A stretch of 6,897 nt of DNA from an uncultured Spirochaetaceae bacterium (GCA_947630635.1 CANRIJ010000079.1:1-6897), one strand, 5' to 3'; shown: positions 1 to 6,125, numbered from the stretch's first letter. The notes: generated by a model from the letters alone, not told the origin. Numbers and translations: made by a program.

Positions 1-508
1 GCTGTATATCGCTCTTGGCAAAGACTCCGCATCTAGAGGCTATGGTGTATATTTCTGTTGCCTTCTCCGATAGGGCATTTATCTCACCTCTCTCTATGTT
101 TAAGAGCGTTGCCATCTGGTCGATGAAGGCTCCAGTGCCTCCGGCACAGGTGCCATTCATCCTTGCCTCTAGGCCTCCTGTGAGGAAGATAATCTTGGCA
201 TCCTCTCCTCCCAGCTCTATTATTGCATCGGCATTTTTCAGAAATTTGTTTGCGCTGATTCTCGTTGCAAAGACTTCCTGCTGAAATGGAATGTCCAAGG
301 ATTGGGAGATACCCATTCCGGCAGAGCCCGAGAGGGTAATCTCCATCTCTTCGTCCCCGATAGTGGAGATAAGCCTTTTGAGCATTTCCTCTCCGACTCT
401 TGGTATTTCTGAGTAGTGTCTTTGGTAATCTGAATAGATCAGTTCATCGCCCTTCATTACTGCTATTTTCAGGGTGGTCGATCCTACGTCTATTCCTGTT
501 TTCAGCAT
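1..508 (-). CDS. 2-hydroxyacyl-CoA dehydratase activase (BadF/BadG/BcrA/BcrD ATPase family), 5' part only
   Basis: The first 169 residues are visible and the gene continues beyond the window edge. The protein is an ASKHA-fold ATPase: the phosphate-binding motif GIDVGSTTLK is at residues 5-14 and a second motif, ELGGEDAKII, at 98-107. Cys121 (in NGTCAGGTG) and Cys160 (in RCGVFAKSD) match the two cysteines by which HgdC-type activators hold one [4Fe-4S] cluster across a dimer. In this family ATP hydrolysis drives a low-potential electron onto a 2-hydroxyacyl-CoA dehydratase or benzoyl-CoA reductase. The NGTCAGGTGAFIDQMA wording resembles the long (over 1000-residue) proteins that fuse activase and dehydratase-like domains, but the rest is outside the window, so fusion is an inference. 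The ATG at 508 is followed directly by the core motif; there is no Shine-Dalgarno, and a TATAAT box lies 11 nt upstream. Substrate unknown. Confidence 0.9.
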   Translation of the reverse strand, partial: MLKTGIDVGSTTLKIAVMKGDELIYSDYQRHYSEIPRVGEEMLKRLISTIGDEEMEITLSGSAGMGISQSLDIPFQQEVFATRISANKFLKNADAIIELGGEDAKIIFLTGGLEARMNGTCAGGTGAFIDQMATLLNIERGEINALSEKATEIYTIASRCGVFAKSDIQ

Positions 509-519
509 GACGAGAAAAC

Positions 520-546
520 ATTATACAAAAATCGGAAAAATGTAAA
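520..546 (-). promoter_or_regulatory. Promoter of the activase gene, near-leaderless
   Basis: On the minus strand a perfect TATAAT (520-525) is preceded by TTTACA (541-546) with a 15-bp spacer, slightly short of the usual 17. Only 11 nt separate the -10 box from the ATG at 508, so a start site 6-8 nt downstream of the box leaves a leader of about 4-6 nt and no room for a ribosome binding site. No GGAGG-like sequence is present, which agrees with a very short or absent leader. Confidence 0.5.
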
Positions 547-588
547 TTTAAACTAAGATAATACTGTCTATTTGCTGTAGCGATTTTG

Positions 589-896
589 CTAAAGATTATT
601 GATCCACATCTTTTTTATAAGCGCTTTTATGGACCTTCTGTTCTTTAGAAGCTTATTGTTTCCTGCTGTTTTTAAGAGTGTGTATAGTCTTTCTCTGATT
701 TCTATTTCTTGTATTATGGCGGATCACTCTCTTATAGAAGAGGGGTTTGAGTTGTATTGTTTTTTGTGTCTTTCGTTTTTATAGAGAGTAGGGCGTTAAA
801 ACAGCCTGAGTGTTTTCCAATTCTTCTCTTAAGGCAGATACTAGGCTGACAATTTGATTTCTTTGATACTCTTTTGGTGCTTTGAGCTCTTTTGAT
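589..896 (-). pseudogene. Possible decayed gene between permease and activase
   Basis: No intact gene lies in 509-896, but the minus strand holds two consecutive open stretches in adjacent frames that read like protein. The first, open from 913 to 779 with no start codon, contains KAPKEYQRNQIVSLVSAL and ends at TAA. The second, shifted by one base at about 786, runs to TAG at 589, is broken once by TGA at about 724-726, and contains RERLYTLLKTAGNNKLLKN. Together they give about 105 residues with an amphipathic, Lys/Glu/Leu-rich composition. One frameshift plus one stop would explain them as a relic gene whose start was lost, perhaps where the permease gene now ends. I do not recognise the family. 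The alternative is chance: the minus strand is purine-rich here, which favours Lys/Glu/Arg codons. No terminator is visible after the permease gene. Confidence 0.28.
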
Positions 897-2039
897 TTAG
901 AAGAGCGCTTTGACTATGAAGTACATTGGAAGGGCGATGACTAATAGAAAGATCAGATTCCAAATAGTGAACTCAAGCATGAAGCGACCCTTCTTATCAG
1001 GGTATTCTTTGGAGAAGAGACGCAGGGAAATGAGGGACGCAAGGGACGCAACTATTGTTCCAAGCCCTCCGATATCCACTCCGTAAAGTAGGGCAGCTGG
1101 GTGAGTTGCATAGGGCTCAAGGAGTATTGCAGCAGGTACATTTGATATCACCTGCGATAGTATTAAGCCAGATAGGAACTCGTTATTTGAAACAAACCTT
1201 GTTAGTATTCTTGATACTCCCGGGTGCGATGATATCGAGGATGAGAAGAGAAAGAAGCAGAAGAAGACCACAAGTAGGGGATAGTCGACTCTTTTAAGCG
1301 TCTTTCTGTCGAATATGAGAAGCATGATCAACAAAAGCAGGAACATTATGAACCACGGAATCAGGTTGAGCACCGTCATCAAGACCATGAAAAAGAGGCA
1401 GACGTAGAACATTCTAAGGGCTTTATTTGGCTCTTCATTGCTCTTTTGATAGCGGATTATAAGCTCATCTTGAAAGCTCTTTCTTGAGATAAATAAGAGC
1501 GATAGGAATATGAGAAGGTAGCATACCGCGGCAAGGGGCAGCATCATGGTGAGAAAGCGTGTTGCTGTGAGATTCATCTTATCATAGAGATAGAGATTCT
1601 GAGGGTTCCCAAAGGGCGTTGCGAGAGACCCAAGGTTCGCGCTTATGGTCTCTATTACAACAGTTGGGATAATCAGGCTCTCTCTTTCTGCTGTCTTTAA
1701 AATGACAATCGTAATTGGTACAAATGTGATAAGGGCAACGTCATTTGTGATAAATGCGCTAAGCACAAAGACAATCGAGGTCAAGAAGACAATAAGCGCA
1801 AATGGATGCTTTATTCTTGAGGCGAGCTTTATCAGGGGATCGAACATATTCTCCTTTTTAAAGCCCTCTAGAACCGAGAAGAGCATAAATAGGAGAAATA
1901 TCGTCTTCCAATTTAGCCTCTCGATTGTCGAGAAAGTGGGTGGGCTTATGCACATTCCGATAATGGCTGCGATAATCGCGATATCGAGCATTATCTCATG
2001 CCTGAAGAAAAGGAGCGTTCTCTTAATTATTCTCGGCAT
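897..2039 (-). CDS. IT-superfamily (SLC13/ArsB/NhaD-like) membrane permease
   Basis: A 380-residue integral membrane protein with about ten hydrophobic spans, the size of compact ion-transporter superfamily members. The two-fold repeat signature is present: ITNDVALITFVP at residues 97-108 and ANLGSLATPFGNPQN at 134-148 in the first half, and SNVPAA (299-304) with DIGGLGTIVASL (322-333) in the second. These correspond to the re-entrant hairpin and Asn/Gly substrate- and cation-binding elements of SLC13, CitM and ArsB/NhaD relatives. The substrate (di- or tricarboxylate, arsenite, sulfate or Na+/H+) cannot be read from sequence. An ATG at 2057 is in frame, but the one at 2039 is preferred because AAGGGG (2047-2052) lies 7 nt upstream and the protein then begins MPRIIKR. 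The start lies inside the end of thiI (17-nt overlap), so translation is probably coupled. Last gene of the cysteine desulfurase-thiI operon; why a permease travels with tRNA thiolation is unclear. Confidence 0.85.
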   Translation of the reverse strand: MPRIIKRTLLFFRHEIMLDIAIIAAIIGMCISPPTFSTIERLNWKTIFLLFMLFSVLEGFKKENMFDPLIKLASRIKHPFALIVFLTSIVFVLSAFITNDVALITFVPITIVILKTAERESLIIPTVVIETISANLGSLATPFGNPQNLYLYDKMNLTATRFLTMMLPLAAVCYLLIFLSLLFISRKSFQDELIIRYQKSNEEPNKALRMFYVCLFFMVLMTVLNLIPWFIMFLLLLIMLLIFDRKTLKRVDYPLLVVFFCFFLFSSSISSHPGVSRILTRFVSNNEFLSGLILSQVISNVPAAILLEPYATHPAALLYGVDIGGLGTIVASLASLISLRLFSKEYPDKKGRFMLEFTIWNLIFLLVIALPMYFIVKALF

Positions 2040-3216
2040 ATAGACGCCCCTTGTCATCGAATGAGAATACGCTCATATTCTCTAGTGCCTCATCTATGTA
2101 CTTGTCCATTTCAAGCTTTTTGTAGTGCTCTCTCATCTCCTCAAGATCGGGATGGGTATTCGGGTGCTTTGGAGAGAAGGCTGAGCAGCAGTCCTCAAAT
2201 GGGAGAATGCTGACCTCGTATGTTCCGATTCTCTTTGCTTTCTCGATTATCTCCTCCTTATCCATGCCCAATAGCGGTCTTAGGATGAGAGAAGAGCACA
2301 TGCTGTCTGTGAAGACCATGCTCTTTAGTGTCTGGGATGCAACCTGGGACAGTGCCTCTCCAGTTACTATAGCTTCTCCATTTAGCATCTTTAAAAGGCG
2401 CTCTGTCGTTTCCATCATGCTGGCTCTGAATAGCAGGGTGGCCTCATTTTCAATTCCCTTCTCTTTGATGTGCTCCTGTCCCTTCAGAAATGGAATTGAG
2501 TAAAGCTTTGCCCCCTGAAGGTATGGTGCGATTATTGCAGCGAGTCTCTTTGTCTTCTCTAGGGCCTCTTCAGATGTGAAGGGGTAGGCGTGGAAGTGAA
2601 GAAGCGTAAGCTTCATACCTCTCTTTGCCATCATATAGGCAGCAACCGGGCTGTCTATTCCCCCTGATAGAAGGGCAATCCCGCTTCCGGCTGTTCCCAC
2701 CGGGAGCCCGCTCTCTCCCTTCTTGTCGTTTGAGTAGATGTAGGCCTTGTCTCTTATTTCTACGCTTAGCGTATAGTCTGCGTTATCTAGGTCTACTGTG
2801 AGATCTGGATATCTTTTTGATACCACCTTTGCAAGCTCTATCTCGAGCTCTGAGCTTTTTAGGGGAAAGCTCTTATCGCTTCGCTTAGCGGCTACTCTGA
2901 AGGAGCCTTTATTTTCAAAAGCAGAGTTATCAAGGCACTCTGAGGCACTCTCTTTTATTCTCTTGAGATCTTTCTCGGATATATAGGACCTTGCGTAGCC
3001 TGTTATCCCAAAGGTTGTAGATAGGGCCTTTTCAACCGTCTCATCTGGGCAATCAGAGTCAACGTAGAGATACTCTCTTCCCTTCTCGGTTGTTATTCTC
3101 GAAGCATAGGGCTTTAGCTTGTGCTTTATATTCTCTTTGAGCTTCTTCTCAAAGGCATTTCTATTTCCCTTCTTAAGTGATATCTCTCCGAGTTTTATCA
3201 AATATAGCTTCTGCAT
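2023..3216 (-). CDS. thiI: tRNA uracil 4-sulfurtransferase ThiI, rhodanese-less form
   Basis: A 397-residue cytoplasmic ThiI. An N-terminal ferredoxin-like segment (about 1-60) opens with YLIKLGEISLKKGNR; a THUMP RNA-binding domain follows (about 60-165), then a PP-loop ATP pyrophosphatase domain with LLSGGIDSPVAAY at 182-194. GEALSQVASQT (286-296) and PFEDCCSAFSPKHP (339-352) are also typical; Cys343/Cys344 sit in the region of the E. coli catalytic Cys344. The enzyme adenylates U8 of tRNA and installs sulfur to make 4-thiouridine. The protein stops where E. coli ThiI would begin its rhodanese domain, so sulfur should come straight from a cysteine desulfurase, as in the Bacillus ThiI/NifZ pair; the gene just upstream encodes one. 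A role in thiamine thiazole synthesis is known for some ThiI but cannot be confirmed here. The ATG overlaps the upstream stop by 1 nt, with GGAG (3224-3227) 7 nt before it. Confidence 0.96.
   Translation of the reverse strand: MQKLYLIKLGEISLKKGNRNAFEKKLKENIKHKLKPYASRITTEKGREYLYVDSDCPDETVEKALSTTFGITGYARSYISEKDLKRIKESASECLDNSAFENKGSFRVAAKRSDKSFPLKSSELEIELAKVVSKRYPDLTVDLDNADYTLSVEIRDKAYIYSNDKKGESGLPVGTAGSGIALLSGGIDSPVAAYMMAKRGMKLTLLHFHAYPFTSEEALEKTKRLAAIIAPYLQGAKLYSIPFLKGQEHIKEKGIENEATLLFRASMMETTERLLKMLNGEAIVTGEALSQVASQTLKSMVFTDSMCSSLILRPLLGMDKEEIIEKAKRIGTYEVSILPFEDCCSAFSPKHPNTHPDLEEMREHYKKLEMDKYIDEALENMSVFSFDDKGRLYAENN
2047..2052 (-). promoter_or_regulatory. Ribosome binding site of the permease, inside thiI
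   Basis: AAGGGG on the minus strand sits 7 nt before the ATG at 2039 and within the last codons of thiI. It decides for the 2039 start over the in-frame ATG at 2057, which would overlap the Shine-Dalgarno region. Confidence 0.6.
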
Positions 3217-4337
3217 TATATCTCTCCAAGCGCCTTTAAGAAGGCCTTTGCCTCTTCTAGTGTAGTATCGTCTGATATTGAGAGTCTAATGGCCCTCTTT
3301 GCATCCTCACTGCTATAGCCAAGGGCTCTATAGGTCTCCTCTGATGATCCCTTCTTGTTGTTTGAGCAGGCAGATCCGGCAGAGATGATAAAGCCCTTGT
3401 CATAGAGCATTCTCATAGTCACCTCAGAGGGGTACTTATAAGAAAATGAGGTTATGTATGGAGAGGAGCATTCTCCTGTGAGAAGCCTGGCCTTCAGATT
3501 CAAGAGTCCCTCTCTCAGGGTCCTTGATATGAGCTTTGCTCTTTCTCTCTTCTCGCGTTTGTTTTCCTCATGCTCTCTTATGGCCTCGGCAAAGGAGATT
3601 ATTCCTGGAAGGTTCTCCGTACCTCCCCTTAGGCCATTTTCCTGTCCTCCTCCCTTGGAGAAGGGGATGAAGCTCTCAGGTCTCTTTATATAGAGTGCTC
3701 CTATCCCCTTTGGGCCATTTATCTTATGGGATGAGAATGATGCTCCGTCTATATCGAGATTCTTTAGGTCTATATCTATCTTTTCGAATGACTGCACCAT
3801 GTCTGAGAATATGAGTATTCTGTGCTTCAGGCTCTTATCATAATCCCTTACTTTTTCTGATAGCCTCTTTATATCCTGTATGTTTCCATTTGCGTTTGAT
3901 GTGTGAATCGATAATACCAGGCGTGTATCTTTCCCAATTAGCTCATCTAATGATGATATATCCACGCTGCCGTTCTTTGTTTTCAGGTATTTTATCTTCC
4001 AGCCAAATGCCTCAAGAGAGAAGAGCATCTCTTTTGTGGCTGCATGCTCTATTCTCGTTGCTATGATCTCTCCAGGCTTCTCCTTTGCTAGCGGAAGAAG
4101 AAAGCTCTGAATAGACTCTGTGGCACCTGAGGTGAATACTATAGTGCTTTTATCATCAGCATTAAGCGCTCTCTTTATATAGTCTCTCTCTTCTTCGAGC
4201 CTCTCTTTTGCCATTCTTGCTGCCTTATATGATGCTGAGGGATTTAGGTAGTACTCTTCCGATGCACCGACATAGGCCTTGAGAGCCCTTTGGGATATCT
4301 TGGTTGTTGCGGCATTGTCTAAATAGATAAGAGACAT
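3216..4337 (-). CDS. Cysteine desulfurase (NifS/IscS family, probable ThiI partner)
   Basis: A 373-residue, PLP-dependent class V aminotransferase that removes sulfur from L-cysteine, leaving alanine and an enzyme persulfide. Landmarks: IYLDNAATT (4-12), TSGATES (69-75), His98 that stacks on PLP, Asp179/Gln182 in SDMVQSFEK, the Schiff-base Lys205 in SSHKINGPKG, RGGTENLPG (237-245), and catalytic Cys324 in SAGSACSNNKKG. The residues after the cysteine and its context resemble the longer-loop IscS/NifS-like class rather than SufS. The stop overlaps the thiI start (TAATG), so dedicated sulfur delivery to ThiI, like NifZ in Bacillus, is the best inference; supply to Fe-S assembly is possible, since no scaffold gene is in view. 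The ATG at 4337 is right next to the conserved YLDNAATT. A purine stretch AGAGG ends only 2 nt before it, unusually close for a Shine-Dalgarno. First gene of its operon. Confidence 0.95.
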   Translation of the reverse strand: MSLIYLDNAATTKISQRALKAYVGASEEYYLNPSASYKAARMAKERLEEERDYIKRALNADDKSTIVFTSGATESIQSFLLPLAKEKPGEIIATRIEHAATKEMLFSLEAFGWKIKYLKTKNGSVDISSLDELIGKDTRLVLSIHTSNANGNIQDIKRLSEKVRDYDKSLKHRILIFSDMVQSFEKIDIDLKNLDIDGASFSSHKINGPKGIGALYIKRPESFIPFSKGGGQENGLRGGTENLPGIISFAEAIREHEENKREKRERAKLISRTLREGLLNLKARLLTGECSSPYITSFSYKYPSEVTMRMLYDKGFIISAGSACSNNKKGSSEETYRALGYSSEDAKRAIRLSISDDTTLEEAKAFLKALGEI

Positions 4338-4494
4338 CGCCTCTATTTTCCATAAATTGGCGCTTTTGAGAAAGGCTATATAGAATCAAATAGAGTAGGC
4401 TATAGCAGTTTTTCTTATCTTATTTCTTCAGTTTCGGCTTTTGGCTCTATTTTCTGTCTTTGCCTCTATAGTCTTTTTTCGTAGTAATTTTTGG

Positions 4495-4522
4495 TGTCAC
4501 ATTAGTGTCACATTAGTGTCAT
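4495..4522. repeat. 11-bp tandem direct repeat TGTCACATTAG (two and a half copies)
   Basis: TGTCACATTAG occurs at 4495-4505 and 4506-4516, followed by a partial copy starting TGTCA at 4517, so GTGTCA appears three times at 11-bp steps, about one DNA turn. It lies in the 264-bp gap between the broken AlbA_2 gene and the cysteine desulfurase, about 160 bp upstream of the latter. It could be a regulator-binding array on one face of the helix or a slippage-made microrepeat. AGTGTCAT also occurs once before the lipoprotein gene (5249-5256). Function is not shown by the sequence. Confidence 0.6.
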
Positions 4523-4536
4523 TTACAATCATCTTT

Positions 4537-4553
4537 ATCGCCCTAAGGGCAAT
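4537..4553 (-). other. Small hairpin without a U-tract
   Basis: On the minus strand ATTGCCC and GGGCGAT pair across a TTA loop (seven pairs, one a G-U wobble). It follows the end of the broken AlbA_2 gene, but AAAGAT rather than a T-run comes next, so it is at best a weak or vestigial terminator or an RNA element of the desulfurase leader. Apart from this hairpin and the direct repeat, 4338-4601 holds nothing I can assign; no convincing promoter for the desulfurase was found, though TATATA occurs at 4377-4382. Confidence 0.3.
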
Positions 4554-4601
4554 CAAGATATGCAATTTGCCGAAAATTTATACCTAGGATTTTTAATGTG
4601 T

Positions 4602-5125
4602 CTATTTGTTTTTTATGACCCAATAACCATTTCTAGTTGAGCCAATTCTTTCTAGAATACCTTTTTCGCTCATCAGATTTATTCTTCTCTGGATACTGCT
4701 TTTGCTAATTGCGTTCTTATCGGCCAAGCTCGATATTGTGTATTTTGAACTCTCTGAGATCAGCTTAAGTATTTGAAGAGACTCTACATCTAAGTTTGAT
4801 TCCAAAGTATTTATTTTTTTGTTTTTAGTTGCCTCTGAAATATAGCTAACAATGCTTTCTTCAAGAGCAGGAAATTTGATCGCTATGTCAGAATTCTTTA
4901 TCTTCTTTTTGAAGCAGATTCACTGAGCTACTATACCCATTGTATCCTTGATCTTATTGGGAATATCCACAAGAAGCTTTTTTGAGTTAGAAAGTCCGAT
5001 TACATTTCCATTATCGTCACATCCGATGTATATCTTGCCGCCTTGGGCATTGGCAAAACCACTGACCCATTTAAGATAATCACCCTCCATGTGCTTTTCC
5101 ATTCGATATTATGGCTTTCTGGCAT
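4602..5125 (-). pseudogene. Broken AlbA_2 (Schlafen-AAA) ATP-binding regulator with winged-helix C-terminus
   Basis: Remains of one gene in several pieces. From the ATG at 5125 (AAAGG 8 nt upstream) the frame reads MPESHNIEWKSTWR and is then lost at about 5083. Reading resumes in another frame with DYLKWVSGFANAQGGKIYIG, the core of the AlbA_2 domain (PF04326), as if one base had been deleted from a WRDDYLKW-type sequence. That frame runs through DIPNKIKDTMGIVAQ to TGA at 4920-4922. Beyond the stop, still in frame, it continues to TAG at 4602: a lysine-rich linker and then a winged helix-turn-helix, with SSLADKNAISKSSIQRRI as the recognition region and the ending ILERIGSTRNGYWVI, the usual C-terminus of this family. 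The rest of AlbA_2 and the ATPase-like middle are gone, perhaps some 250-300 residues judged from typical family length. Intact members are regulators or DNA-binding proteins of uncertain role. The C-terminal piece alone could be expressed only from a TTG (4805), which seems unlikely. Confidence 0.82.
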
Positions 5126-5258
5126 TTTTAATAACCTTTATATTTACCAAACGACTCTTTGTTGAAGATATTATACCTAACCTCTCTTCATTTTAATCAG
5201 AAATGCTTAAGTTAAATTTTATTTTTTTTTCAAGCCATTAGATTTTTCAGTGTCATAG

Positions 5259-5273
5259 CAACAATTTTTGTTG
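5259..5273. repeat. Inverted repeat CAACAA-TTT-TTGTTG upstream of the lipoprotein gene
   Basis: A perfect 6-bp inverted repeat with a 3-bp spacer lies about 45 bp before the lipoprotein start, in the 190-bp divergent region between it and the broken AlbA_2 gene. Its right arm TTGTTG could double as a -35 element, with TAATGT (5289-5294) as a poor -10 at a 15-bp spacing; the promoter call is weak. It may be an operator. Confidence 0.3.
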
Positions 5274-5305
5274 TGGGGTTAAAAAGGCTAATGTAGACTT
5301 TATTT

Positions 5306-5310
5306 GGAGG
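5306..5310 (+). promoter_or_regulatory. Ribosome binding site of the lipoprotein gene
   Basis: GGAGG is followed by AAGGA and then the ATG at 5316, a 5-nt spacing. This selects the ATG over the in-frame TTG at 5304, which would lie upstream of the Shine-Dalgarno and add four residues before the signal peptide. Confidence 0.75.
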
Positions 5311-5315
5311 AAGGA

Positions 5316-5915
5316 ATGAAAAAGTACCTATGTTTAGCGTTAGCGCTCTTAATGTGCCTCATGGTTACAGTATCATGCAGCACTTCAAAAGATGCTGCTG
5401 CTCCAAGTGAGAACGTCGATGTTAAGAATAGCGCGGCTGTTGATAATGATGCTGATGATAATAGCGATAGCGAGGCTATTGGCGCGCCGGAGGCTGAAGA
5501 GGCTCCCGCTGTTGAAGAGGAGAAGGCAGTAGTCGCTCCTGATTATTACACAGACTCACTTACTCAGAAGGATCCTGTTCCTGAATGGCTAATGGGAGCT
5601 TGGGAGAGTGAGGAAGGCGATCCGAATAGCGGAGTAAAGGCTCTCTATGTCTCGGAGGATTCGTTTACCTTGATTATTGACGGTTTTGAGATCGACCTCT
5701 TTGCCGATAGCGATATGATTAAGGCAAATTCTTATTCATCAGAGGATGAGTATTTTGTCAATGCTTGGGGATCCTATGAGGATGGCGGCATGACAAAGGA
5801 CTTTATCGGATTTATAAATATTTCCAATTTAATTGATCATATTGGCTTCGACCTCTCTATGATAGCCTCAAATGAGGATGGCGTTGCCTTCTATGATAGC
5901 CTTATTATTCCTTGA
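5316..5915 (+). CDS. Acidic putative lipoprotein of unknown function
   Basis: A 199-residue exported protein that I do not recognise. Residues 1-20 are a lipoprotein signal peptide: two lysines, a Leu/Ala/Met-rich core (LCLALALLMCLM), then TVSC with Cys21 as the likely lipidated residue. Thr at -3 is unusual in E. coli-type lipoboxes but tolerated in the looser spirochaete pattern. Residues 25-75 form a low-complexity Asp/Glu/Ala linker, probably disordered, that would hold the C-terminal domain away from the membrane. The domain (about 85-199) begins WLMGAWESEEG, reminiscent of the GxW opening of calycin/lipocalin-like beta-barrels, and alternates hydrophobic and acidic residues as beta-strands do (SFTLIIDGFEIDLFA). 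The barrel idea is inference only. The protein is strongly negatively charged overall. It is a single-gene unit: its own ribosome site, and a strong terminator 21 nt after the stop. Confidence 0.85.
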   Translation: MKKYLCLALALLMCLMVTVSCSTSKDAAAPSENVDVKNSAAVDNDADDNSDSEAIGAPEAEEAPAVEEEKAVVAPDYYTDSLTQKDPVPEWLMGAWESEEGDPNSGVKALYVSEDSFTLIIDGFEIDLFADSDMIKANSYSSEDEYFVNAWGSYEDGGMTKDFIGFINISNLIDHIGFDLSMIASNEDGVAFYDSLIIP

Positions 5916-5936
5916 CTTTAGGATGGGTTTGACTAT

Positions 5937-5966
5937 AAAAAATGGGCTCGTTTGAGCCCATTTTTT
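5937..5966. terminator. Bidirectional intrinsic terminator
   Basis: AATGGGCTC (5941-5949) and GAGCCCATT (5954-5962) form a perfect 9-bp stem with a GTTT loop, flanked by an A-run on the left and a T-run on the right that lengthen it to 13 pairs. Read on the plus strand it ends the lipoprotein transcript with eight or more U; read on the minus strand it ends the tRNA-Val transcript with a U-run from the A-tract. Confidence 0.93.
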
Positions 5967-5967
5967 T

Positions 5968-6039
5968 TGGTCGATGTAAGGATTGAACTTACGACATCTT
6001 GCACGTCAAGCAAGCGCTCTCCCGCTGAGCTAATCGACC
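5968..6039 (-). tRNA. tRNA-Val (anticodon GAC)
   Basis: A complete 72-nt cloverleaf. The acceptor stem GGTCGAT/ATCGACC pairs at all seven positions, the D-stem is GCTC/GAGC, the anticodon stem CTTGC/GCAAG encloses loop TTGACGT with anticodon GAC (codons GUC and GUU), the variable loop is five nt, and the T-arm is GTAAG-TTCAATC-CTTAC. Discriminator base is A; the following bases are AAA, so CCA is not encoded and must be added. Position 8 is U, so it could be a substrate for the ThiI in this window. It is convergent with the lipoprotein gene and shares its terminator. Confidence 0.96.
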
Positions 6040-6051
6040 ATCGTGAGAAAA

Positions 6052-6081
6052 ATAGTAATAGAAATAGGCCTATTTTGTCTA
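6052..6081 (-). promoter_or_regulatory. Likely tRNA-Val promoter
   Basis: On the minus strand TAGACA (6076-6081) is a 5-of-6 match to the -35 consensus. The -10 could be TACTAT (6052-6057, 18-bp spacer) or TATTAC (6055-6060, 15-bp spacer). Either puts transcription start a few nt before the tRNA 5' end at 6039, as is usual for tRNA genes. Confidence 0.4.
6062..6075. repeat. 14-bp perfect palindrome AAATAGGCCTATTT
   Basis: A perfect palindrome without spacer lies in the divergent region between tRNA-Val and the small membrane protein gene, inside the spacer of the likely tRNA promoter and about 40 bp upstream of the opposite -10 box. Size and position would suit an operator for a dimeric regulator, but no regulator can be named. 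Confidence 0.45.
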
Positions 6082-6110
6082 TAGATATCATTCTAAGAAA
6101 TATACATCTA

Positions 6111-6119
6111 TGACATAAT
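6111..6119 (+). promoter_or_regulatory. Extended -10 promoter of the small membrane protein/P-loop unit
   Basis: TGACATAAT is an extended -10 (TGn followed by a 5-of-6 match to TATAAT). Its 3' end lies so that a start site 7 nt downstream falls on the A of the ATG at 6126. No good -35 is seen (TTCTAA at 6091-6096), which extended -10 promoters can dispense with. There is no Shine-Dalgarno in the six bases between, fitting a leaderless transcript. Confidence 0.5.
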
Positions 6120-6125
6120 CAGTCT

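Noticed and set aside
599..784. Plus-strand 61-residue hydrophobic frame
   Set aside because: Rich in Phe, Ser and Leu, as expected for the complement of a Lys/Glu-rich minus strand; no ribosome site.
1645..2043. Plus-strand 132-residue frame inside the permease
   Set aside because: Lies wholly opposite the permease gene, whose conserved motifs fix the minus strand as coding.
4495..4522. CRISPR or mobile-element end
   Set aside because: The repeat unit is only 11 bp with no spacers, and no transposase, integrase or Cas gene is in the window.
4920..5102. A stand-alone 60-residue protein starting at 5102
   Set aside because: The family's N-terminal sequence lies upstream in another frame, and the C-terminal domain follows the stop in the same frame, so it is a fragment of a broken gene.
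5968..6039. tRNA as an integration (att) site
   Set aside because: No integrase gene and no repeated copy of the tRNA 3' end elsewhere in the window.
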